Origin: Amphiura filiformis
Lineage: Eukaryota > Echinodermata > Ophiuroidea > Amphilepidida > Amphiuridae
DNA: 64,000 nucleotides
Direction of reading: 5' to 3'
NCBI RefSeq assembly: GCF_039555335.1
Contig: NC_092631.1
Coordinates: 4,741,501 to 4,805,500 of the forward strand
In this document: piece by piece, positions 25,301 through 40,300 of the stretch
Position numbering within the stretch: position 1 is the stretch's first letter
Layout of the letters: each line of letters begins with the position of its first letter
Notes under the pieces: generated by a model
What the model saw: the letters and a program-made list of their open reading frames with translations, nothing else
What the model was told of the DNA's origin: nothing
Database searches by the model: none
Position numbers and translations under genes: made by a program

Positions 25301-28300
25301 TGGGGGCCAAAGGAGGTATTTTTGAAAATTGACTTACTGTAATTATTGCATTACACATACAATAGGCTATCATTTACTGAAAACCCCAAAGGTCTAGCAT
25401 ACTTGGTTCTAAAGTTATGAAGTGTTTTGATGCCTACTTTCTTATGTTTATTATTGTTTTTCTTACTTCACATTTTTTACCTTTATCTCAGTTTCAAATT
25501 TGCCGCCTTTGGCCCCAATGGGCCAGATCGTATAACAGTTCTGGCATACTTAAGGTATTGTTGGTCGAAGCAGCTAAAACAATTCGATTTTCATTATCTA
25601 AATCAATAGGCCTATATTATTGAAAAATAACACTTTGATGTTTTCCAAAAGTTCATTCTACAAATCACATACTTTAAAAACTTGCTTGATTTATTGTTGT
25701 TAATGAGTTGTGCCCTCTTTACAACATAACTCGAGAACCACAGGACCTACAAAAGTATGTCTGTGATATTTAAATTTTTTTACACACTTGCTATGAAATG
25801 ATTAATGCAATTATTGCCAAAGCTCACTACCAATCGCAATATTCCGTGCACTGTCCAATCACAACAATTTAAAATAGTTGCTGAGCTTCATACATTAGGT
25901 TTATCAGCTTTGTACATTAAGTATGTTAAGGCTATCACGACTTTTTCTTCATTATGTCCAAATATCAGGCATGACTTTGTCTTTTTCAAATTCACTGCTG
26001 TACACAAGGAAATCCGTGAAGCAATCCACATTAGGAGAGACCCGCAGCTCAAATTCAACACCTCGCAAGGGTACGAACTACCTCCAGTGTACATGTACAA
26101 CTGAAATCAGTGAAACCAACTGGGAACTCTAGTAGAAGATCTTCTAGAAACACTGATCTCAGCAGCATGTCACACACCATTACCCACTGAGGAAGGAAAA
26201 AGTAGGTTCTAAAATATTTGGGAAAATAACCGGGTTGAGTGCAGTTAAATGTTTTAATCTTTCTACTTCTAATAACGAAGTGATTTGATACTATGGATTC
26301 TAGCAATTTGACCTGCGGGTCACCATTAGAGTTTGCAATAAAACCTTCCTTCCGGATGGTAAGATAGTAATGCAAACCCTGTGTCACCGTTTTGTCAAGT
26401 GAAAAGGTTTCCCGCAATTTGGCGCAAATATTTATCTGCTAATAGGGATGCACTTTGTATTGCCAAGATTTGCTTGACGACACTTACCCACACATTGGCT
26501 TACACTGTTTGCACCAGTCTCAATGGTGCCCGTATTATCTGGACATGATGTGCATTCAGTTTGACCCGATTCAGTTTGGTATGAGTTGACTTCACATTCC
26601 AAGCAAGGAGTTAGACCAGTGTTGGACCAAAATCCCGGTAAACATTGCTCTGATTTCAACAGAAATATAAAATTCATTTTTAATACGTTAGATGCACGTC
26701 CTTTACGTTTTTTACCAATTTTTCATGCCATCGTCAGTTTTTGTTCCCAAAAGAATCTCTATGAATGATTACCCGTTTATAGTCGTGTTCACATTTTGAG
26801 TTACATCCGGCTTAAACTTACGATAACACGGTCATGCATCCAATCTGCCTAAGTGATCTTCGAATATTCAAACGAATACGAACCTTTACAATCCGATTGA
26901 AATTGTGAGCCCTCTTGAGCTGTACTTTGTCCTGCTGGGCAGGCTAAGCATCCCGTCGCCATCTGATCAGGCTGGTAAGAACCACGTGAGCAAGCAGTGC
27001 ACGGAACGACACCAGTTGATGAAATCTCCCCAGGTAAACACACATCTGTGATTACAATGGTCGGAACGTGAAAGGAGACCGGAATATATTAAGTATGTGA
27101 CAATAATCATGATAATGTAGATATTTTGAAGGTGTTGATTTCTTGTCAAAGGTAATTATGTTAATACATCACATGGTACAACAACTCATCTTACATCGAA
27201 ACATTTTAGGTTTCAGTAATTGCCAAAACGCAACAACTCTACGGGAAATGACGGGATTCAATGCATGGTGACTCATGCTTCTTTCTATCTTTTTTCTTTT
27301 TTGTTAATAACAAAATCATCTTTCTTTCCAGTATTTTAGTGGGCAAGGGCAAATTTCGTCCCCATTTGTTAAGTTTTTTGTCCCGTTTTAAGTCATTTTA
27401 AGGATACTTTAACTTTAACCGTCGACATTTTATCCCTATTATTTTTTTGAAGGGGGGGGGGGGCAACCCCGATTCCCCTGGCTCCGCCCCTGTTCTTGAC
27501 GGAATAGAGTTTCTTTGTATGATATTACATATCGCCCACGGATTAACAAAGGTATAAGGCCCAGGGTATATTCAAGCAAGATATCACAAAAGCAATATAA
27601 CTAACTACCTTCGCAATTATCTTGTGACTGGTATCCACTTTGAACAGTGCTCTGACCATCTGGACATAGAATACACTCAGTGCTTCTTGTGAGAGGTTGG
27701 TAAGACCCTGCTGAGCAACTGGAGCATGGTGCTAAGCCTGTTGTAGAATACTGTCCGGGGTGACATATCGCTAAATGAACCCAAAACAAACAAAAAGAAA
27801 AGATAAGCTTATAATATACAAATCATTTTATCCACTTTTAAACAAATTTACAAAACCTGTTAGATATATCCTAGCCATAAGCTGCCATACAACTAAAATG
27901 ATTGGTAAATGTCCCATCTAGCATAATACATGTAACATGGGCATTATTGGGCTTCTCTGAACTTCGAGGGTGTATTTATTATAGATGAGTCTAATTCTGG
28001 GTAATCTTATCTATACTACAAGCTCCTTACTCTTGCAATCCGTTATATCTTGAGAGCCAGTGCGGAGAGTTGACATTCCTTCTGGGCAAAGTTTGCACTG
28101 TATTTGAGCTTTCTCGTCTTGGTATGTCCCGATTGGGCATCCTTCACATCCACCATTTACATTGTACGTTCCTAGAAAACAGGCAGCTACATACAAAGTG
28201 CAAAGTCATAAGAAAAGATTCAACAGAAATGTACATAATGAAGATATATCACTAGAAACAATACATGTTTGATCATACACCAAGCCGGGACAACAATATA

Positions 28301-31300
28301 CTATTTACCCCACTGAATGTGGCTGATAACCTATAATGCAATGCATTGAGGATAAACTCACTCTGATATAATTTATGTAAACCAGCCATGAATCTTAAAA
28401 TGTTGAATAACCTCTGACTTACGCGGACTTGACCAATTTTGTGGTTCATTGGTGCAGTATATGCACGAACCTTAGTACTGATTTATCGAATATTGAGATA
28501 CTTACTGCAGAGTACAGATTCAGTGGCTTCTACGTATCCAGGATCACATTCTGGACACACTTCTTCATCCCAATAATTCATAGGATAACCATCCTGTTGT
28601 CGGGTATTTATCTGCATACCATTAACGTTAGGAACTAGTTGATCATTTTCCGCCATTACGTACAACTCATCCATCATATCATACAAATTATCAACCGCGT
28701 CCCATGATGCATCAGCCATATCGGTGGCTGGGTCTGGGTTAAAGGTCATTGTGAGTTCAACAGATACAGTAAATTCAAATAGACTATTTCTTTTCATCTG
28801 TGTCGCCTTGTTTCCTTTTTGCCGCGTTGTGTGACGAAGTTGAGCATCTAAGCGCTTCTGATTTTTTATGGACGTTTTTCCAGACGTTTTCCAATTGATA
28901 TTATTCTCGGCACTTCGTCGCCGCCTTGTGCTTCCGCAAAATACTTCAACATTATTTACGCCACAATTCCCCTCATTACCGGTACAATATTCCGTTGCAT
29001 ACATTGAACTGAGAATGAGGGATTCAAAGTTTGTCTCTATTTCTTGTATGGTGTTCTCGTCAGTGCAGGGTGCATCGGAATAGTAATAAAGATCGACAGA
29101 GCCGAGAAAATTTGTTGGTCTTCTAGTGCCTTTATGAAAAAGAAATAATATAATGTTGAGTGACTTTTTTATATTTTATATTTTATTTTTTTAGGCAGTA
29201 ACGGCATGAAAATATCAGATTATATAGACTGCTGACAAGTTTCCACCCAGTATTAATATCCTTGGTATAGTTGACCCGGTGCCTGATACTAGGGATATGC
29301 GCAGGGAGAGCATTCAACACGCGAGCAGTAGATAGTACAACATAATTATATCACGCGCAATATCATATTCTTAAGACAGAGTGCGAGTGTAACATATTCT
29401 TTGATCATACGAAAAAAGCAAGTAGTTTATCATGCAAAAATAGCAAAAATATAAATTTTACTACTATTATTATTATCAGACTGATTTGGTAGGAATAAAT
29501 TAAATTTTAATGATGTGACCCCGACTGACCCGAGTGTGATGCCTAGCGAAATGCATGCGCGCTCAATGAAAATTGTACTCTTCAATTCCGGGTATTCCAA
29601 AGACACTGTGCAACACGGGGATTACTGAAAAGAATAGTTAGGTCTACACGGTGGCTCCTATTTGTAACAATGGTTCCTTCACATAGGCGACGGAAGCGGA
29701 AGGGAATCGAAGAATAATTAACTCTAACAAGGAACATGCTTTATTGCCATCGGAAGGCAGAGAAGGAACGAAAAAGGAGAGAAGATGAAGAAAGATTTCA
29801 CTTGGCACCCCGGGAATGGACCATGGGACCCCTCGGGTGCCACGCACACGATCACCGGGGGAGTCGCTTGCCCGACCAGCGGCTTGGTGCCCATAAATGA
29901 CTTACGGCGATTGCGCAATGCCATCACGTGGAATGCATGCATGCGCAGTGGTTTTCCTTGTAAGATTTTTAGGTGTTAGTGTTAAAGCAATGTTTGGGGC
30001 CGAAATAGGGTAAATTGTAAATTTGGTACATCAAACACCACAATTCACCTTCATTTTTGGCGAATATAGTCTGAAATTGAAAAAATTTCTGTGGGAAATG
30101 TCCCAGTAAACACCGGCACAAAATATGCTCCCCTCCCATTTTAATGCTTCCGCCGCAACTCTTTCGTCGATTCTGCAAAACACTTTAACATATTCTACCC
30201 CGCAATTCCTCCTCATCGTCAATACCAATTAGGAGCACCGAACATCCCTTTTAAAAATGGTATTCGCTGTCGTAGTGCACGTTAGTAACCATTGGTTACT
30301 GCTCCAAGCCTGGGCTCATACACCTGTTCCGAATTTTGATATGCCATAGGTTTTGTGTTGTGATCATTTCGATCAGTGGTTCGTAACAAAGAAAGCGTGA
30401 TCCAGTTGGCCTAGCAACGGTCATATTGTAACGTGCACTACGACAGCGAATTGTGTCACTAGTGGCTTACTTTCACAATCAGGTACCATGTAGTTGGGAT
30501 TCAGCCATGCTGCGTTTCGGCACACGTATGGTTGTTGGAAATCGTCATTACGACTCACACTTCTTGGGATATCAAAACCAACTCGACAGTTGATATAACA
30601 AAATCTTACATTGCCTGTGGTATCACAAACCATAGATCCGTTATTTGGAACATCGAGAGATTCACATTGTACAACTGAAAATATATAAATGCATATAAAA
30701 ATTAAAATCATTAGTTTACGAGTGTGTAGAATATTATTGTACCGCCTTATAAACTAAGATTAGTTTGCGTCTGACGTCAGGACAAAGGCGGGCGTGATTG
30801 GTTGCTGACCTGCGCAGTACGGCATTTTCGGTCTGGTTGACATTGCATCAACTTGGGCTTTGTGACTACTGGTACTGATAATAAGCATAACACGATATCT
30901 AACAACAATAACTTGTTTTTACAAGAGGGTAAACACTGTTTCAACGACATCTAACATTGAAAAATAATAGAAATCAAAATAATTCCACTGGTGGAAATCG
31001 ATGGCTACCTTCACAGTTGTAGTTTGTATTATCCCAAGTTCCATCTGGTAGACAAGTAGAAGTGTTTGTTCCAGTACCATAGAATCCACTCCTGCAATAC
31101 CATTGACAAATATCACCGACCTCATCCGTGCCATCAGGTGGTTTATTGCAGCCAGTATGATATGATGGATGGGTTTCTACCAATGAGGCACATGTTATCT
31201 CTGCAAAAGACGAAATTAGACAAAATTCGAAATGATTACCACGCCTTCTCTGACAGCGTCTTTAAAGGTTGTACAGCGGCGCTCGACATCCATATTCCAG

Positions 31301-34300
31301 TATGCAGCTTTGTATGTAGCCAACACAAAATTGAGGGGGCACCGTAATTCTGTCTTCATGTTTGGTGCTTTAAAATAAAGAAGTCGAAGGTCATCATATT
31401 AAATGTTGACATTTTGGTCATTTGCAGATTCAGCCTTGTATGATATCTTTTCAGCAGTGGCGTAGCCAGGAGCAAAGGCAGACCATTTTTGTCAAAGTTT
31501 GCCACCTTGAAAGTGACCTTGTCACCCTATGATAATATCGTTCTTCAAAGTACCCACTTTTCCATAGAAAACTGTTAACTGTGTAATAGGGACATGGTGG
31601 TTTTGAACCTAAAGCAGTGGCATGGGATGCCAGTGTGATATAAACGTCACCAAAGATGCGAGTAGATATATCATTTTGTAATGCCGATTATTAAGCAATT
31701 TCCAAATAACACTTACAAATCATTTCAGATCCTTCGTCTGTTTCTTCGCGCCAGATGTTAAAGATAGAACTTTCAGTCCTCTCTGGGTCTTTTGGAGGAA
31801 TATATTTGCATTGTGATACCAGTTACGTGACATACATATTAATTGTATGTACCCTTATATTCACATGCTATACGGTCTTCAAGATATGATTTGAAAGGAT
31901 TTCCGGGACTTTCAGTGAATACGCGTAGTTTCGATTACTTGTTGACACCCAATCTGTCGGCAGGCTATAGTCCTAGCACACCAAAAACCGTGACCTAAAA
32001 TTGGCACTTGTTATTTATGCTACACAAACTCTACGTATATTTGAAATATCAGAACCTTTCAAAAGAGGAAGCTATGATCCAGATTCTAGGTATGATACTG
32101 CCATCATCACCATCGTGAGTAGCTTCTGAGTGAATGTTCTTAGTCATCTAGCAGTTTCAAACAGAGTTTTGGAATAAAATCAAATACTTGAACTTACTTT
32201 TTGCAACTTTGCGACGTTGCATCTACAACCACCAGACTTCATCAGGCAACTGTCCCGCTGGACTGGTCAACGTCGCAAAGTTGCAAAATTTAAGTTCCAG
32301 AATTTGATTTAATTCCAAAATTCTCTAATAATATTACTACTATCTTATTAATTCTGTAGACGACTTTAATATTTTAAAAGCAACATGCATATAACCTTCG
32401 CAAATAAAGTCCTGATTGTTCCACGTTCCACCATTGTCAGCAAGACACGTTGATGTATCTGAGCCAACACCACGATATCCAGACGCACAGCTCCACTGGC
32501 ATGACGACCCATATGAGTACCCATTGCATTCAATGATAGTCGGAATGGTTGCGGTCAAAGGTGAGCACGTAATTGCTGTAAGGAAAAAATAATATGTATC
32601 GATAATGAAATCATAGAAGTTCTCTCAACAACATACACACTTACTTGATAGTTCAGCACCACAGCCATGGAACTTTCTATCTTTTTTCTCATGATGATGG
32701 GGTTGTAGACTGGGGTAGGCAGTTGCGTCACTTGTCCTGAGTTTTTAGCCCACGGTGGTGGCGTAACTGAATTTTGACGTCCGCCTCATTGAAAGTATGT
32801 ACTTCTGACTTCAGATGAGAGGAATCTCTGTGATCAGTGAAGCGCTAGTCATGGCAATCTGTTTTCTATTAAACGTAATGAGAAGAGCCGATTTGCCATC
32901 ACATTTCTCTGCGAGTTCTGAACCCAGGGAGGCAGCGTAACAGAACATATGCGTCATTGAAATTATATCCCTCTGACTTCAGTTGAGAGGAATTTCTGTG
33001 TTCAGTGAAACTTTATCGTAGTGGGCAATCAGTTTCACAAATTATGAGAAGAACACGTTTAAAAGGCCTTTCTCTTTACGAAAACACTTATGTATGTTTC
33101 TGCGAAACACCCTTTTGGATGAAAGAATCTAATTTATTTGACCAACGACCTTTGAAATTATTATTTTTGGACTAAGAAGAACCTTTAGGGATTACAAACC
33201 TTTGGATAAATAATTTTTCCGAACAAATCAACTTTCTGGGTAAGGGCCGAACTTTATTTTTCGGGCAAACGACACTTTGGATTTAAAAACGTTCGTACAT
33301 ATGTTCCTGTAGTGCAAAAAAACATTTTGAACTGGCATTCATACTAAAGTAATTTGAACAGATTGGAACAACTACAAAAATATTCAAAATATCAGTACGA
33401 TATTCATGTATTACTTACTTACCTTCACAAGTGAAATCTGTGTAATCCCATGTACCATCCGGTTGACAAGTTGAAACACCTGAACCGCCGCTGTAAAAAT
33501 AACCAGTTCTGCAGTACCATTGACAAGATGCACCGATTGGATCTGTTCCAGGAGCATTGTTACAGCCAGAATGATAGGCTGGGAAAACCTCTTGTAGAGA
33601 GTCACAGTTGATCACTGTAGGATAGAATACATGGAAGTAAAATTTAACTAGACGTGTCAACAGGTATTTGTATGTGGAATCGCACAGATGTTCCGTAAAT
33701 TCGCTGCATGGCGTTTACAAGTACCTATTTTTCTCTATGTCAACGCACCAATAAATACTCGACGGTAAAACAAAGTAAAGCAAAGCAAATAATGAAAATG
33801 TTTGGTAAAAACCTAAAGAAAGAACTCTAACTTGATTCTCACGCTTACCACGTCATGAGACAAGACTTTATTTCGGAATTCAAACCAGAAAAAGACTAGC
33901 GTGACTAGTGAAATAAATGATGGCCAAGTGTTTGGAGACCTTTTGCGGGTTTGATCAGATTATTGTGTTACAACAATGAATTTCGACAATGTTGTTAAGT
34001 ACTTAGCGAATGTTTCTAGTTTTAATTATTTAAGTGCAATATACAAGAAGATGTTTGAGCATTTGGTCATATTTCATGTAATTACTCACATTCACACTGG
34101 AAATCCTCATTGCTCCAGGTACCATCTCCATTGCAAACGGCTTCGTGCTCATCCCCAACACCGCGGTAGCCATTAGGGCACTGCAACTGGCAGGATGTTC
34201 CTGATGGTACTGCTTCCGTACCTGCAGTACATCCAGTGATGGAAGCTGGCGACGATACCACCAACAGAGGACACATGACACCTAATATCATGAACGATTG

Positions 34301-37300
34301 TGAGAAGACAAGGTCCCTACTTTGAGTTTAACTTTGACTTGTTTTACTATTATCCATTATAATAATTACAGGTACAATCATGTAAGACACAATTATGGCA
34401 AAATGGCTGCACATGACGCGGGTGGGTATATGAGTGATGTATGTGTGTGTGTGTGGGGGGGGGTGCGTGGGGGGGTGTGTGTGGGGGGCGTGAGTTTGGG
34501 GTGGGGTGGATGTGTTCTTTAAAGTGGGTGACCCAATTAAAAGCTTTCCCCTTGAGTTTTCCACCTGAGATGTGTTCCATTCCAGTGCAGTGATATGAAC
34601 AAGAAAACGGTGATTTTGTGGTGTACTATCCCTTAAGGCCATGTTATAACATTTGCTGAGGAAAACGCCTTCAATATTTTTCAAAATTCTGTTTTTTGCA
34701 TAATTATAATGTTCTTTATTAAACTAACATACCCTGCAAAATCAAGGCTCTAGGTGCTGTAGTTTAGTCACAATCCGAGATTTTGAATAAAACGCAGGAA
34801 CCGTCGTTTTATTATTACGATGGAAAGATTAGTCGAACGCATACTTGATGTTCATAACAGTGCGTACACATGGTACATGGCGACACACATAAAGGATCGT
34901 GTCGTAGCACAACCGAATGGAGTGACACGCATTGACGACATCGGCGCTGGTAGTTAATTCCAATTTTCTATTTTTTATGGAAATGTTATAATCCGGGGTT
35001 ATAATGTCTGCGACATTTCCTTTTCTATTATCCAAACCAAGCAATTTAACTCAAAGATTGTGCGTAATGGGTTCCATGTAAGGTAGAATATTTTAAAAGA
35101 ACTCATTTTGTTGAATTGTATCAATCTGCCCTCTCAAGTGGCGTAGATTATTTTTTTGACATGAGGTGGGGTGGAAAAATCCTTAAAGTATAGTGAATCC
35201 AGCGCCTTTTGGAAACAATAAGTTTATGGTACATGTGTGCGAAGCACCGAAAATGTTTACCATATTGAAGCGAAAATGGTGAGATATGGTGCAAAGTGGA
35301 ACAAATTCGAGCGAAGACAAGAGCGCAAATATTGACACTTTTGAGGCTAACATGGGCAAATATAAGGTTAATGTGGTCAGAAACCCAAATGCAAACGTCA
35401 ACATTGAGGGATGATTGCATGGACCATCCCCCCATTATCAAAATATTGGGGGCCCGATCCAATCGTAAGTAAAAATATTGGTAACATGAGTGGAAATAAT
35501 AAACATAATAATATAATTACATAATGTTTTGCTTACGATTGCAAATAATATCTTGTCCGCTCCATGCACCTGAACATCCAGATCCAACTTGCATCAGACA
35601 AAAACGGCGAGCATTGTCACTTAGGCTGTACCCATCGTCGCAAGCAACCTCACATACACTACCAATACTTGTAGAACAAGTATTTGACGTTACAATGTAA
35701 CCATTGGCTGGAGGACGTAAGGAAGGACACTGTGTGGCTGAAATATAAATAAATTTGATAGAAATAAAGTGACATGACGGATAAAGGTTCAAGTAGTATA
35801 AAAGAATGAAAGAACTATAAAGACTATTTAAGACTAGAAAGAAAAGAAAAGAAAAGAAAAGAAAAGAAAATTCACTAACGTGTGCATGCAGGTTGGTTGG
35901 GATTCCAAGACCCCTGGTTGTCACAAAGAAGTTCATTGTCCCCATCTAGACACCAGCCAGCATCACAAGAAAACGAGCAGGTTGTGCCATATTTGAATTC
36001 CTGATCATTACAAGTCATCGTTTGGTGTTCTACGTCATTTGGTCTATCACACCTGTTTACTGCAGCACAACAGCAACAAGAAATGAAAACGGTTTTCAAA
36101 AGATAAATAATAATTGTAAATTGAATGGCATGTTCACACCTGGTACTTATTCTGAAATCATGAATTACATTACTACAACACACGTACATAATATATGCGT
36201 GGTTTCAATTTCTTGCGCAACTATGAATGACTAATTTTGAACAGGACTATAGTTAGACGGGCATAAAACATCGCAACTTCTTAACATTGTCTTGAGTTAT
36301 TGAGAAATATGTGACGTGTCATGTCAAAAGCAGACACTTTTGGGCAGGATCGTAAATGGAGAAATAGCCAACAATCTGCCCGGGTTGATTTTTTCACAAT
36401 TTGGGTTTGTTGCGAATTTCTGATGTTATTAATGTTAAAAATATTGTCTGATAGTTTCAGACCGGAATATAACTGGCATCTTGTATTTTTTGAGACATTT
36501 TTCAAGGTAATTCCTACTCTCAACATTGTCAATAATATTTTTAAAGGCCGATATCTCAATTTCCAATTTTATATTACCATAACTTACCATAGAACTCATT
36601 ATCTTCGCTTAGGAATGTCCGATTTCATTGGGGAATGTGGCGTTATGGAGCAAAATATCTCTATATTTAAGATATTTAAAAACCTCAACATATTTTATAA
36701 CCTGCCCAAAAGTGTCTGATTTTGACATGACACGTCACATATATCCTATAGAGTGCATTGTCCCTAAAGAAGAGGGCAAAGCAGTGACGTGCCTACGGTG
36801 GAAAGGCAGGAGCGATTTCCTCCAGTCGTCATAGGGGCACAGGAGGCATGTGCCCCCAAAATCGATTTGAAAATTTAGAAAAGCCCATAGGAAATTTGCC
36901 GAAAAACGGCTTGTGCCTCCCATCAGGTCCGATGCCCCCCTCCCACAACTCAAAGAAAAAAGGAAAACAAATATTCCTTGTTCTTAGTACTGTTTGAATA
37001 CGCACACACTCGGTAAACACCTTGATTTGGGTAGCCTATATAATATTGTAAAATTGCACATTTTCGCGCGCTTCGAGCGCATTGAGCTCAATGTATCAAC
37101 TTAGTATGAAACATGAAACACCCTGCATATAATATCATACTTCTCACCCGTGACTGTGACCGTAAAGGAGCAGTAGCTCCTGTGACCAGTTGGATCACGA
37201 GCTTCGTAAGAAATAATATGTCTTCCTTCTGTAAAGGTTGACCCGGGTGGCTGTGAAGACGTTAAGCGTACCGTTGCTGTTCCAGAGTTGTCGCGTGCCT

Positions 37301-40300
37301 GAAAGTAAATCATGTAGCATTAATAAAATGCTCATTAAAAAGCAAGCCACTGCGCCGGTATCTATAAGAAATTGATGCAGGTGTAAGGCTGTGAGTTTCA
37401 AAATAAGGGGCTTTCGGTGGAAGAAGAAAATGTACAAAAATGCCTGTTTTGGGTGAGAATTAGACAGTCTTGTCTGGTTGTGAAACCCCACATTTTGTCT
37501 TAACCCAGAATTATAGTCCATGATGTTTTTTGGTGTTTTCTATATCTTTAGGCCTACTGATTCGGAATCTGTGTAGTGCAACGTGGCACCCAGTTTGAAA
37601 TAAATGTCTCCAAAATGACCCCATGGGGATATACAGGGATCAAAAAATTGATCGGGACAGAACCCGGTTCCGGCACTACGTGTAATCGTGGGTATTCATG
37701 CTTGTCGGCGAACTTTGAAAAGACCCCCTATTACATCTCATTCGTGAAGTTTTCAGGATAAAATCTCCATTTTGAGCGATTTCGCAGTATTATTAACAAT
37801 TTGTTCGAATTGGTATAATCATAGGAGCATAGGCACTCAACAAATATTCTGCGTTCATTTGCTGATGAAGGTCTATAGCACAATATCAGATATAACTATA
37901 CTTACAACTGGGGTTCTCCATTGTACAACAGTAGAAGATAAGAGTCGATCTGCTTTCTTCGTGATTGAAATAGGACATGTAATAGTCGGTGCTTGTATAT
38001 CTGTAAATACAAATTGTAAAAAAAATGTGACCAGCTTAAAAAAAAAAAAAACGGAACAAGTCGCCCGACATGCTTTTGAGTTGCAGGCCTTTCAAGATGA
38101 CATTTCAATAAAAAAGATTGAAATTTTGGAATTTATTCTCAATTTCATGGTATTTGACTGTGGGACTAAGTGGACTTTCAAATCTCTGAAAGTACTTATT
38201 AAAAAGAGGTTTATTTAATCAATAAATAACAATTGAACTATGATATTCCCTATTCAATCCCGTGTAATGCAGGAAACTAACTGTCGCATTACTCAGAATA
38301 GCAATTTCGCAAAAATATCAAGGTATCATTTACTAAATTATCGACAACTTAAAAAGTATTGATGCTATTTATATAATTTTGGTATCATTTTTAAGCTTAT
38401 TGTCTAGTGCTTACATTTGTATGCAAATCATGAAATGTAAAAAATGCGACTTATTCTGGTTTTGTCAGAGCGGATCACAAATTATATATACAAGTAATGT
38501 TTTTGTTCGAAAAGGCCGGTAGTAGAAATGTGCTGTCTGTTTGCTTTTTTGTTTGTTTAGGTCTCTTGTTTGTTTGCTTCTAATTACATAATTTTACAGA
38601 ATATATATTTACCGCAACATCTGGGATTAATACTACCAGGTTTCCAATCTCCGCAATCACATGTAAAACAGTAGTTTGTCCCTGAACATTTTGCAAAACC
38701 ATTGGAACAAGAGTAAACACATCGACTCCCGTGCTTGTAACCGTCAGAGCAGCTGCGCGAACCGAAACTTATACTAGGTAAACCAGGGCAATCTGTAAAG
38801 AAATATAAACGCCATTTTTGGAAATAACTCGATCTGATGACGAGGAGGAGACAATAATTTATCCCGTCATTCGATGGTTGAATTTGCATAAAAAACTTCC
38901 ATTAGGTGATATTAAAATGGAAACTATTCCATTGAAGTGTAAGTCCAACAAATTCTTATACAACAGATTTTTACCTATATTTTTGCAACAAAATTGGTGA
39001 AAATACGGGTAACTAGCAAATTTCCCAGAGACAAATGGGCTCTGTAAAACTACTATGAACGTGAGCTGCAACTTTTTGACATTTCTATTGAATTCTCGAA
39101 GTATTTGTAAATTATGTAATTCCTCCATTTGGTTTGCTATATTCTCTTAAGGGGGTACTACACCCCTGCCCAATTTTGTACCTATTTTTGCATTTTTCTC
39201 AAAAATTATAGCGCATTGGTGACAAGTAAGATATGTATATTATAGGGGCAAGGACTACAACTACTGCACTGGTAAATTTATTTCAGCACAGACAGCAGTT
39301 GTGGAGTTACAGTCAAAAATGAGGGAAACCAGTATTTGATCAATAAGTCAGTAACTACTTGCCTTGAGTTGCTGAATTTCCAGTGCAGTGGTTGTAGTCC
39401 TTGCCCCTATAATATAAATATCTTCCTTGTCACCAATGCGTTATCATTTTTGAGAAAAATGCAAAAATATGCACAAAATTGGCCAGGGGTGTTGTACCCC
39501 CTTAAAAACATTTCAACACAATTAGTAATGAGGATTTCATAATTATGGATACGGGAATTGGATGGATTTTATTGCGATGGAGTATGAATATAAACGATTT
39601 GGAGTTTTTGTCGATAGAAATGACCATTTTGGTACAAAGAGAATATAATAATAAACATCAAAATCAAACCCCATTTTTGCATACATTAGAATGGTTTCCA
39701 CATTTGTGTACAGAAAGTGATGTCATTAGACGAGCTAGAAGCAAAAATGTGCAGTGCAATACAAATTTAGTTTTTGTATAGAAGGGGGACAGTTAAATAT
39801 TAGAGAGTTTGCGATTCCCATAAACTGTGATTGCACTATTCAAAATCATCACGCTGTGACGAAGCGAGGCAGGGATCGATACAAAGGGATGGGCATCCTA
39901 GTATTACGTAACAAACCGGAAGATGTAGCCTAAGTCAAGACAAAAGGCGGATTAGCGGCCATTTTATTCCCGTGTCCTTATACTTTAGTACACAAATATA
40001 TAAGTTAACAGGTTTACAATTTTAAAATTATATTTTGTGTATACATTATATTCTGTAGTAAATCGATCAAATGACGGTGATTGTTCAGGGTATTATATGC
40101 CTGATATAATTAAATTGTCTGACCAGCTAGTATTCTCCTCCGCCGTCAGTGTGATTCCGGTCACTCCACGTACCGTGTTGCGAAGGTGGAGGAGACTAAA
40201 GCTGTATTGACGAACACGCATGCGTTAAAATGATGTAGCCTAGGTCGAACAATAGCGTGACGTAGTTCCCGGCATTGTTCCTATGCACTTTCACCCTCCT

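Noticed and set aside
34328-34684. 118-codon - strand ORF with His/Pro/Thr repeats
   Set aside because: Created by the GT/G-rich tract read on the other strand; it lies in an intron of the main gene.
36321-36719. 132-codon + strand ORF as a gene
   Set aside because: It covers a foldback MITE, beginning in its left arm and ending in its right arm.
36781-36840. Another hAT MITE end (cagtgacgtgcctacgg)
   Set aside because: Only one end resembles the family and no matching right end or target duplication was found. The same applies to single ends at 27478-27492 and 31456.
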